Assembly (NCBI GenBank): GCA_023678885.1
Contig: CM042955.1
Span: forward strand, 33,140,088 to 33,204,087
Source of the DNA: Pogostemon cablin
Taxonomy: Eukaryota > Streptophyta > Magnoliopsida > Lamiales > Lamiaceae
Direction: 5' to 3'
DNA: 64,000 nucleotides
Part shown: positions 54,861 to 64,000 of the stretch, in pieces
Numbering within the stretch: the first letter of the stretch is position 1
Layout of the letters: each line of letters starts with the position of its first letter
Notes under the pieces: generated by a model
Seen by the model: only the letters and a program-made list of their open reading frames with translations
Told to the model about the DNA's origin: nothing
Databases searched by the model: none
Translations under genes and position numbers: made by a program

Positions 54861-55577
54861 CCCCACCTCCGCTAGTATGTACAAAGTTTCATATATATTT
54901 ACATTACTCTTTATAAAAAATTAGTACCTTCTAGGAAAATTAATCTTTAATTTTTTAAATAAAAAATATTAATATTTAAATCTCTTGAACCCTAGTTTAT
55001 GGCAGATTCTTACATGACATGGTCATGTATTACCAATTCTATATTAGCCGTTGGATATCACCAAATATTACGGAATCATTGGATGAATTAAAGAGAACAA
55101 CCGAGACGGTAGGTTGCCTAGCATCCTTGTAATCTTTTGATTAATATTTTTAATTAATTATCTAATTATTCCTTTGTTAATTTTTAAATAAAAAATTATT
55201 AAATTTGAGTAAATGGACGTCTGACATGAAATTATTTCATGAAATAATTCATGATACGAATAATAAAATATTAATAATTTTAATAATAGTATAATATTTG
55301 ATTCAAAAGATTATATTCATTCAATTAAATTATTTTGTAAATAATTTATAAAAAATAATAAATGGATTTATTTTAAATAAAATAGAAGTATTCACATGCA
55401 TATTTGCTTTTAAATTAATATATTTTATTATAAACATGAACTTTAATTATAACAACTCATATAATTAATAAGAAATTGATTTAACGTCAAAAAAATATTA
55501 TTAATTTTAAATTAGTTTTATTACATAATTTAAATGTTTTATACTTTAATCGATACAAGAGTAAGATAATAAATATT
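54861..55577. other. AT-rich intergenic DNA, nothing recognised
   Basis: Mainly A/T runs. A small palindrome CATGAAATTATTTCATG at 55225-55241 is the only structure noted. Confidence 0.5.
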
Positions 55578-56105
55578 AGGCTAATTATATTGTACATGCA
55601 CCTCAAGATACGGTGCATTCACTTTCAAATGGAGTATATGAAAAAAAAAAATACAATTATGAACAAAAATATATACAATTTAATTGTTAATTTTTTTAAG
55701 AGTTGGTCTTGCGTGCCCGGGCACAGTGTGTGCCTTTTAGAATTTAATTATTTTATTATAAAAAGTATACATTTTAATTAATAAGGGTACACCATTTTGC
55801 TTTAAAGGATTTACATTTTTCATTAATATTTTTTATTTTTCTTCAGAAAATAAAGGATACACATCTTTATATTAAATGGTACTATAACCCGAGGGCACAC
55901 AAGTTTTTGTCTTTTTTTAATGAAAAATTGAGTGCAAAAAAATATACAATTATTAAAAAAAATATGTACTTACACTATTGAATAAAAAGTTATATACATA
56001 TGGATGCTAGTTTTTTTAATGAAAATTCAGTATGAAAAAAATATACATATATACAAAATAGAATAAAAAGTTACATGCATATGGGTGCACCCGGGTGCAC
56101 CTAAT
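55578..56105. mobile_element. MITE with GGGTGCACCCGGGTGCACC end, hosting a second MITE
   Basis: Left end TAATTATATTGTACATGCACC and right end ATGGGTGCACCCGGGTGCAC match, in inverse orientation, the ends of 58270-58836. The body (ATATACAATT-TAATTGTTA, CATATGGATGCTAGTTTTTT) is the reverse complement of that copy. It is split by the MITE at 55705-55912. Confidence 0.7.
55705..55912. mobile_element. MITE nested in a MITE, CGTGCCCGGGCACA-type ends
   Basis: GGTCTTGCGTGCCCGGGCAC at the left and CCCGAGGGCACACAAGTTTT at the right. The interior (AAAGTATACATTTTAATTAA, CATTAATATTTTTTATTTTT) is the reverse complement of the 23985-24425 family. Confidence 0.7.
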
Positions 56106-57549
56106 ATCAATTCTAAATATTAAACTACATGAAATAAATCTATTTTCATATTTTTCATTTCATCGAACTCCAAATGTGTTTACCAAAAAATAAATAAATA
56201 AAATAAGATAATTGAAATTTATAAATTTACAATAAACTTTAAAGAAATGATCACATTTGATCTTGTAAATATCTTAAAATTCGTATTTGGTCCTTTAATA
56301 ATTGTCGCTTTTAAATTTAATTTTTTTTTTCAATACACAATTATTAAAATTAAAAATTACAATAGTTTAAGAATTAATTGTGGATTTTGTGATAATTTGA
56401 CAATATAATTAAATGATCAAGTGATAATTTAACTTGAAAAAATTATGTTAAAACTCTCACAGAAGGATTTTATATTTAAAGTAATGTTTTATACTAGCTT
56501 ATTCATGAGCATTAAAAAAGTGATTTTATACAATTTTTTTTATGTTTTAAGTACATGATATTTTTAGATAATAAATAAAATTATAAAATAGATAATTTAA
56601 ATTTAAAATATAATAATTTTAAATTTAAAGTGTATTTTATGATTGTGATGTTGAGTTTTGATGTGAACATGAGATGTGTGGAAAAGAGAACATCAAATTA
56701 CTTGTTTGAGATTATCTCATAAAATGACTTTCATGAAACGAATAATAAGTAATAATATTTTGATAAAAAATGATAACATTTTAATGAAATGTGATATTCA
56801 ATTAATGAAAAAGTAGAGGTGACAATTTTAAAAAAATATATATTTTAATTTAAATTGATAAATAATTAATATGTTAAATGCTCTACCAGCGATGTTGATT
56901 TGATCATAATCATAAAATATATAAAGTGATTTACTTATTATATGACATACTCAAATATTAAAAATATTAATAAAATGTTAATATATTCATGAAAGTAAAT
57001 ATGAATATTGGGACAATAATTAAGGATAATATGAAAATTGGAATGCAGTATTAATAGTCAAATTATAAGAAGACGTGGATGATGCGGCAATTAATGAGAA
57101 AGAATATGTCATGGAATGACGTACAAATGATAGTTGGTAAAATTTTTGGGTAATATATGACACGGATTAGGTAATATATGACACGGATTACGCAAGTAAT
57201 CCCCTAATTTATATACTACTCTTTAGTACATAATTTTTTTTAAAAAAATACTCTCTAACACATGAAAAATTATTTATAAATTTTGAATAAAAAATACTAT
57301 TACCTTTCAAAAAGTAATGTTTTAACTACTAAACAGTAATTTACTAAACACTCATCAATAACTAAATAATTTGTTCTTTATTGTTTTGCATATAATAATA
57401 ATTTATTATTTAATATTACATTAATTACTAGGTTAAATATACATACTAATTAATGAATTTTAATTTGCTAATATTAATAAATTAATTTATTATATATTTT
57501 AAAATTTATAGATAATACGAGATTATTTGTATAATATAATTTATCAATA
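56106..57549. other. AT-rich intergenic DNA
   Basis: No coding signal. A 20-base direct repeat, TAATATATGACACGGATTA, occurs at 57152 and 57172. Confidence 0.5.
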
Positions 57550-58269
57550 TCTATCCTATATATATTAAAAGAATAAGAAATTTGAAAAATATTTTAAGAT
57601 CATTTTATACATACATATATATATATATATATTATATTCACCATTTTATAAATATTTATTTATTGAATAGAAACTAGTAAGTTAAAAGAGACATAGTAAT
57701 TAATGAACGCAGAGACTCTGACACAAGAGCTTACACAATATGAATAAGAAATTATACTTAAATAATAAAAAGTGATAATGCTATTTTATAATTAATTTAT
57801 AATATAAATAAAAAATGATAGTATTTTATAAAAAAATAATAATATTTTACTATTTTATAAAAAAAGTGATAACTAATTTAAGAATAGTGGAATGTTTTAT
57901 ATGAGACAGTTACACTTAAAACCTACCTATTAATGAATTTCATAATTTCTAAATCTACCTATAAAAAAATATTGAATAATCATTTATGTCCCGACCTCTT
58001 TACATGTGTTTCTCATGCAATAATCTTATACGTGTCATCTCCTCGGTATATGAATGAACAATTTCTATAAAAATAAAATAATTTAAAATTAATAATGAAT
58101 AGAGATGAATAATGCCTCAGAAAATTAAATGATTTAAGATTTAGATTTAAAAAAAAAAGTTTTATCTTGTAAAACCGATTGACCATACCTCTTAATTTTA
58201 TAAAAAAATTTTTAATACATAAAAATCTATTTTTAGAGATAAATTATTGCTCTTTTAAATAAAAAAATA

Positions 58270-58836
58270 AGAGTTGATATTAGGTGTACCCGGCTACAAG
58301 GGTGCACCAATATGTGTATAACTTTTTATTCTATTTAGTATACATTTTATTTTATTTTGTATACGTGTTTCTTAATAATTGTATACTTTTTTCATACTAA
58401 GTTTTTCATTAAAAAAACTAGCATCCATATGTATATAACTTTTTATTCAATAGTGTATACTCCCTCCGTCCCACGGCTAGGGTAGTTTTTGTTTTTTGGC
58501 ACGTGGATTAAGGAGTATTATTATTTAATGTGTAGAGGATAGTTGTATTAGTGAGAGTGTGGGTCCCATATTTTAATTGTATTAGTGGGTGTGTGGGTTT
58601 CATGTGTATAAAAAAGGAAAGTGGACTCTTTGGGTGTGATGTCCAAAATGGAAAAAATATACTCTTTGGGTGGGACGGAGGGAGTACATATTTTTTAATA
58701 ATTGTATATCTTTTTACACTCAATTTTTCATTAAAAAACTAACAATTAAATTGTATATATTTTTGTTTATAATTGTATATGTTTTTTTTATATTTATATA
58801 TATTTTTTAAGGTGGGTGCACCCGGGTGCACTGTAT
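58270..58836. mobile_element. MITE with GGGTGCACCCGGGTGCAC end, hosting a Stowaway-like MITE
   Basis: Left GATATTAGGTGTACCCGGC-TACAAGGGTGCACC, right GTGGGTGCACCCGGGTGCAC. Inverted copy of 55578-56105. Confidence 0.7.
58458..58686. mobile_element. Stowaway-like MITE
   Basis: TACTCCCTCCGTCCCAC and GTGGGACGGAGGGAGTA are a 17-base perfect inverted pair, flanked by TA. Confidence 0.9.
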
Positions 58837-58853
58837 AATTAGCTAAAAAATAA

Positions 58854-59148
58854 TACTCCCTCCGTCCCGGGTATTTTTACCCGTTTGTACGGGCACGGAG
58901 ATTAAGACGTTTTATTTTTTTAATATATAATGTAAGAGAAAGTAGGGATAAATTAGTAATTTAAAAAGAAAAAGTGAATAAAGTTATTGGGAATGATGAA
59001 TAAAGTGTAAAAAAGTAATTAAAGTTGTTGGGATTGTAAAAAGTAGGTAATAAAATATTATGTATTTTTGCCAAAAATGGAATGGGTAAAAATACGTGGG
59101 ACACCCCAAAATGGAAAGTGGGTAAAAATACGTGGGACGGAGGGAGTA
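58854..59148. mobile_element. Stowaway-like MITE
   Basis: TACTCCCTCCGTCCCGGGTA and ACGTGGGACGGAGGGAGTA ends. GGGTAAAAATACGTGGGAC occurs twice at the right end (about 59083 and 59120), a local duplication of the terminal arm. Confidence 0.88.
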
Positions 59149-59440
59149 GCAAAATCTTGCGTATTTCCAGAGACACCGTGCCTCCAAATTCGACTCTTTC
59201 CGAAGTTGTATCTTTTAATATTAAATGCTACTATGCTCTTTAGTGTATAAAAACTTATACCCTTAATTTTTGAGGAAAAAACTTTAATTTTTTTAATCAA
59301 AGATTTATACTCTTCATATTTCAGTCAACTTTTTAATGAAAAAAATATATTCTTATTACTTAAAGTATATATCATTTAAAAAAAAATATTATATCCTTAA
59401 TATACCTTGCACCCGGTGGCACAAGAGACCAACTTATATT
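59149..59440. repeat. Possible decayed MITE of the CCCGGTGGCACAAG type
   Basis: The right end CTTGCACCCGGTGGCACAAG and the AT-rich body resemble the families at 23985 and 55705. The left end is unclear. Confidence 0.35.
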
Positions 59441-59667
59441 ACTTATCTCAATAATAATGTAAAAAATCACAACATATTAAAATTTGAGGAGTAATGTTTT
59501 TTATTCAGAGATGTAATAGTTCATTACTCTAAAGAATGATTTTTCATGTACTAAAAATTAATTTCAATAAATCAGGTGTAAGGTGAATCAGATTTACACA
59601 AATAGTATTTTTAGAGAGTGTTTTGAAACCAATTTACATATGCACATTACTTTTGCAAAATCACTAG

Positions 59668-59815
59668 TACTCACTCTCTCCGTCCGAAATTCAAAGTTAT
59701 TGTAGATACAGAGTTCTAAAAAAGTTTTTTTTACTTTGTTTTTAGGGATGGTTTAGTATTTTTAGGTAATAAATTAAAATGTAAGCTATATGAGTTCTAA
59801 AATGGTGAAAATTTC
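59668..59815. mobile_element. Partial Stowaway-like MITE
   Basis: Left end TACTCACTCTCTCCGTCCG only, followed by TAGTATTTTTAGGTAATAAA typical of the body. The right end is not found. Confidence 0.5.
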
Positions 59816-60940
59816 AATGCAACGTGCAAGAAATTCACAAAATAATTTGTGTCGCTAAAATTATTTAATTGTTTTTAAAAATTTTATTATTCAATTGTCA
59901 AAATCATTATTATTATATTTTATTAAATGATGTTCATATATTTATATATTTCTTTTATTTATGTAAATTTTAAATTATATTAATTGAATTTAAAATTGAT
60001 GTCTTTACCCGTGCAATGCACGGCCATAACACTAAGTTTATTAGTGCTAGTTTTTTTAGATGTGCTTCACACGTCGCAAACACAACATATTTTGTAATTG
60101 ATTTTGTTTTCAGATGTAAATCAGAGAAGGAATAATTCAGAAGAAAATAGACAAAGTAGTAAAAATATGGACACAAAAAACTATATCACTGGATACAACA
60201 GTAAAAGATTAAACCAAAAGAGATTGTGCGTATTCCGATGAGCAGTTAACATTCTTGCAATTTCAACTTATGGGTATAAAAACATTGATATTGAAATTAG
60301 AAAGCAGGTGTCCTCTTTTTTTTTGTTTCAAAACCAGATACAGTTTGATTTTAAATCCTTGATTCTGAAGAAAGGAGAAAAAATCATACTTATGATAAGT
60401 ATATAATATAAGAAGGACGTTAATCACAATAAGAATAGTTGATTATTGATTCCCTCATCAAATCATTCCCTCATCATTAACCTTGATCTTAGAAGTTACT
60501 CGATGGGTTACCAACATATAGGACATTTTTTTGATTGGAGCCTCGGTTTCTTGGTGTTATCGATGTAGAGAGACATTTATGTAGGATAAATTGAACCCAA
60601 CCAAATTTTCTAATAATTTAGCATGTTTCTTTCAACTCCAAAATCATTTTGGCTCACAAACTTCTTTTTGGGGGTTGACATACATTATATTTAAAAGCTT
60701 AATTTTATAAATAAGACACTCATTTAGCATATGACTTTAAGGCTATTTGTATCATGACAAAGGGCTTATATTCAGTTTATAGTCAATTAAACATGTTGAA
60801 GGACATAATATATAAACCATAACAATGATATTTGTGACTCGAGCACGTATCACATTGTCAAGCTTCCAAAATATTGAAGAAAATGTGTCATTATAAAATA
60901 CAGAAGAAACAATAAAAGTATAAAGGTTAGAAAAAAAAAA
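59816..60940. other. Intergenic DNA, nothing recognised beyond the candidate Helitron end
   Basis: 60050-60940 is less AT-rich, but I see no frame above 70 codons with a motif and no inverted repeat. Confidence 0.5.
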
Positions 60941-61225
60941 TACTCCCTCCGTCCCATAATACTTTTCTCATTTTCCTCATTTGTTTGTCCCACAAAACCT
61001 TTCAACCCCCCATAAAGGAAACACCACTTTATCCAACAACCTCAAAAAGTTACTTTAATTTTAAATTTTTCACTCATTTTCACACATATATCATTACTTT
61101 ATACTTTTTTATTACCTAAAAATACTACAATACCCTCCAAAGTCAATAAAATTGGTCAAAAGTGCAACTTTTCTTAAACAACGTGAAACAGTAAAGGTGA
61201 AAAGTTTATCGGGATGGAGGGAGTA
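60941..61225. mobile_element. Stowaway-like MITE
   Basis: TACTCCCTCCGTCCCATAA and ATCGGGATGGAGGGAGTA ends. Interior CAAAAAGTTACTTTAATTTT and ACCTAAAAATACTACAATAC belong to the 43015 subfamily group. Confidence 0.85.
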
Positions 61226-61656
61226 CATGATAGAAGGTTCAAACCACTTGAATCCGATGATTTTTTTATGCAAATGAGTTATTTCTTGCTCACCATATTT
61301 GTGGTGTACCCTTATCTCATAGATTTGTCGATGCATTCTCTACAGAAGCAATGTAAGCATCCGATCACAATCCCTGTTTTTCTTGATAATGCCTGCGCTA
61401 TACAAAAAGTTTCAACCAAAAATACAATTCTTACTATTCAAACAAAATTAAAGAAAATTTTCAAAATGGAAAAAGTGATTTCATTTTTCGAAATCTAAGT
61501 CTCTTCTTACCAATGATCAAAGATCAACATAAATACTGGAATTGATAAAATAATCAGAACATTTTTTTCCACAAAGCATTTCATTAAAAAAAAAAAAGAA
61601 AAAAGAAACTCTAAATGTAGAAGAGATTTTGAACTTTAAATTCGGATACGAAAGAA
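61226..61656. other. Intergenic DNA, nothing recognised
   Basis: A 94-codon open frame crosses from the MITE into this stretch but shows no family motif. A poly-A tract lies at 61587-61609. Confidence 0.5.
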
Positions 61657-61859
61657 GGGCACGAGATGTTCTGTGACACATTAGTGTGACATCTCCTGTA
61701 ACACCTGCTTATGGAATGACACGTGTCAGGGTGGAGAAATCCAGTCCCTTGCTTCAAGGGTTGACTGGTTGACTTAGGGTATAGTTTCCCTTCTCTCTCT
61801 TACATATCACTCATCCAACGGAGTGTCACACCAAAGTGACACAGAAGATCCAGACCCCT
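61657..61859. mobile_element. Fold-back MITE with TGTGACAC-type arms
   Basis: Left arm GGGCACGAGATGTTCTGTGA and CACATTAGTGTGACATCTCC pair imperfectly with the right arm GGAGTGTCACACCAAAGTGA and CACAGAAGATCCAGACCCCT. A 6-bp repeat AAAGAA flanks it (61651-61656, 61860-61865). Superfamily uncertain. Confidence 0.6.
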
Positions 61860-61865
61860 AAAGAA

Positions 61866-62261
61866 ATACTTCCGAGGACCAAATGAAATGACAAAGCAAG
61901 TCTTCTCACCATTACATAAAAAATTATGGGAAATGTCATATTTTGCCAAATTTTAAATGTGTTACATTTAAATTGTCCTAATATTTAGAGTACATCTAAT
62001 TTGCCCACTTTTAAAGCATTCTATCACATATACCCTTAAAAATGACCCACATCTCAGCTTTACTATTGAAAGAATTTTTTTAACATGTAATGAGAGAATT
62101 ACTTTAATATTAATGACGGGCATGGATTTATTTTATTCAAATATTTTTTTTATTATTAATAATATACATCGGACATGATTATTTCATAATTTTAATTAAT
62201 AAATAATATATATATTATCAAATGATAACACTCAGCCGAACATGGATTATATAATAAATAA
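61866..62261. other. AT-rich intergenic DNA, nothing recognised
   Basis: No coding signal or defined repeat. Confidence 0.55.
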
Positions 62262-62468
62262 TACTCTTTTCGTCTGCTTCTAAAATATCAATTTTACTAT
62301 TTTTGGCGTCCGTTTCAAAGGTATCCATTTCTCTTATTTAGTAAAAAAGTACACAATATGTCCCACCACTTCCCTCTAATACAACTACCCACTATACATA
62401 TAATAATAATACTCCTTAATCCACATGCAAAAAACAAATGGATACCTTAAAACTGAATGGAGGAAGTA
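62262..62468. mobile_element. Stowaway-like MITE
   Basis: TACTCTTTTCGTCTGC and GAATGGAGGAAGTA ends. Body shared with 52712-52913. Confidence 0.7.
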
Positions 62469-62478
62469 TATAAATGTA

Positions 62479-62755
62479 TACTCCCTCCGTCCCAACTTCA
62501 ACTTCACACTTTCCATTTTGGTCCGTCCCAAATTCAACTTTACACTTCCATAAAAGGAAAAAGCAACAAACTAATATCTCTCTAACATACTTTAATTTCA
62601 AATTTGCCATCACCTTTTTAACACACATAATATACTTTATCATATATTTATTACCCAAAAATACCATACTACCCTCAAAAGTAAGTCAAAAAGTGACTTT
62701 TCTTAAATTCCGTATCTACAGTAAACGTGAACTTGAATTTGGAATGGAAGGAATA
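62479..62755. mobile_element. Stowaway-like MITE
   Basis: TACTCCCTCCGTCCCAAC and GGAATGGAAGGAATA ends. Same subfamily as 43015-43291, CTTCAACTTCACACTTTCC included. Confidence 0.85.
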
Positions 62756-62867
62756 TATAAATAACATTCAGCAGACATGGATAATAAATAATATATATTA
62801 TCTTAATTATCATATATGTATATATATAGTATTAAATGAAAGCTATCGGCGGACACTGGTTCTCTAA

Positions 62868-64000
62868 TCTACTATATATATATATATAAAAGGAGCAAGC
62901 CCGTTGCCCGGTCAGTTTCTCCTCGATAGCAGGTAAGTTTCTTTTCTCACTTTTATCTTTGTAGTGTGCTTTGTATTTCTTCCACGTGTACTTTCACTTC
63001 CACGCGTACTTTCTTTGTCGCCCCTGCAAATGATTTGGGTGTTCTCCCATCATCCTCTCTCTTTAATTTTACTACTGTTCTTTCTTCGCTCTTTTCTTCC
63101 CCTTTTACGACCGGCTTCGATTATCTTCGCCTGATCGCCGTTCGATTCCGATGCCGCTCTGGACTTCTCCATCGCCTGACAAAGCTATTTTTCCTCTCCG
63201 CCGACAACCCCTGGTAGGCTACCGCACTTCTAATCTAATTCTAATTATGTTTATTTAAACACCTTTACATGAAAATTGATTATTGTGTTCCGTTCAATAT
63301 TTGACCATATGTCAGCACTCTTTAATGTATCACTGTAATTTCCCTAGCCGCTTGCTCTGATGAGATTATGTCATAGGAATTGGTATTTGATTGTGAAGGA
63401 TTTGCTTGTTTTATATCATGCCTGCGTGGTGTTTGAGTAAATGCCTGAGTGTGAATTTGTGACTACGGCTTCTCAACTTAATCTTTTCTGTAAAGATTAC
63501 TCTTTTTTACCTTTTCACCAGTATGCGCAACTGTGTCGTGGTTCTCGTGGATACATCTTCTCCATATTGAAAGCGTAGAGTTGTTGATAAAGTGACAAAA
63601 CTAAGATGTGAATGCAACTTACCTGTGTTTCAATTTTGAAATAGTCACGCAGATGTGTTATCCACTTTGATATGCTAATATATTTTTAATCTGATTGGTG
63701 GATGATACATACTTAATTATGTTTTATGTTCAATCTTCTAAAATATTATCCCTCTTTCTTCACGTTAACACAGGTAAGTTTCCTTTTTCATATGTATGTT
63801 TATCTATAGCACATTTTTTAATGAGAATCTTTGTTGAATTTTTGTCACCGCACTGACTATTCTTAAGTTCAAGAAACCCCTTTCCCCTTTATTTTGGTGA
63901 ACTTATGGCAAATTCCTTTGGGTGTTAAGTAGATTGTGATTTTGGTTGCAGCGAGATATAGTGACTTTTCCATATGTGATTCAAATATTCCATAGATGCT
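62868..64000 (+). other. Candidate Helitron 5' end and leader, running off the window
   Basis: An A is followed by TCTACTATATATATATATATA-AAAGGAGC, a form common at plant Helitron 5' ends. It is followed by a C/T-rich leader with possible splice donors (GCAGGTAAGT near 62931, CTGGTAGGCT near 63210, CACAGGTAAGT near 63772). The 83-codon open frame at 62966-63217 has no recognisable motif. It could equally be the 5' untranslated region of a gene lying to the right. Confidence 0.3.

Larger units (their letters stand above)
57550..60050 (+). mobile_element. Candidate Helitron, hosting MITEs
   Basis: Starts TCTATCCTATATATATTAAAAG after an A (57549). It ends with hairpin CCGTGCAATGCACGG (60009-60023) and CTAG (60047-60050) before a T. 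The spacing from hairpin to CTAG (24 bases) is longer than usual, and an alternative CTAA at 60032 is not followed by T, so the right border is uncertain. The 3' hairpin resembles that of the Helitron at 45850. Confidence 0.4.

Noticed and set aside
57600..57640. AT microsatellite (TATATATATATA)
   Set aside because: Short simple repeat, common in AT-rich plant DNA, of no specific interest.
62966..63217. 83-codon open frame near the right edge as a gene
   Set aside because: Ser/Phe/Leu-rich from a C/T-rich leader, no motif. Possible splice signals suggest untranslated sequence.

Overview
This window looks like an intergenic, transposon-packed stretch of a plant nuclear genome. The base composition is AT-rich, there are plant Ty1/Copia and Ty3/Gypsy retrotransposons, a Copia primer site for initiator-Met tRNA, a Pack-MULE, a Helitron, Arabidopsis-type telomere-like motifs and many small MITEs. 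The plant gene relics (FERONIA/Pto-like and PTI1-like kinases, a plant GGPP synthase) point to a eudicot. Lamiales/Lamiaceae is my guess from the style of the repeats, not something the window proves. I see no gene that is convincingly intact and functional for the host, and no tRNA, rRNA or CRISPR.

Layout. 1-13.1 kb: the relic of one kinase gene. It is cut at its 5' end by the 3' LTR of a Copia element (1-1308), split by a complete 8.7-kb Gypsy element carrying gag-protease only (1791-10512, minus strand, TSD GTGAT), and split again by a solo LTR (11027-11684, TSD GAAGA). When the insertions are subtracted the reading frame runs from a FERONIA/Pto-like kinase domain through a linker into a PTI1-like kinase domain, so the ancestral gene looks like a tandem kinase. 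A separate minus-strand fragment of a related kinase lies at about 12.85-13.06 kb. 13.1-21 kb: AT-rich DNA, an old Gypsy LTR, and a 4.4-kb Tat-like gag-only Gypsy element (16555-20988, TSD ATTAC) with a minisatellite inside each LTR. 21-25 kb: MITEs and a segment duplicated again at 45.5 kb.

25-42.3 kb: a broken MULE transposase gene is interrupted by an 11.9-kb Copia element (27131-39021, TSD TGTTG). That Copia element is interrupted by a truncated Gypsy element (31756-35809, TSD TCAGT). Downstream a Pack-MULE (41080-42245, 9-bp TSD ATAAAAGTA, ~250-bp TIRs) carries a piece of a geranylgeranyl diphosphate synthase gene. 42.3-50.2 kb: two fold-back TIR elements with nested MITEs, then a 3.3-kb Helitron (45850-49163, minus strand) with five arrays of CCCTAAA-like repeats, then a Tourist-like MITE. 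50.6-54.9 kb: a second MULE transposase copy on the minus strand with a 469-codon open frame, inverted relative to the first. 55-64 kb: AT-rich DNA with more MITEs, MITE-in-MITE nests and two weaker Helitron-end candidates.

The strongest leads for a second look are the tandem FERONIA/Pto-like plus PTI1-like kinase relic, the GGPPS-carrying Pack-MULE, the telomere-repeat-bearing Helitron, an extra open reading frame upstream of gag in the Copia element, and the gag-protease element whose in-frame stops are all amber.
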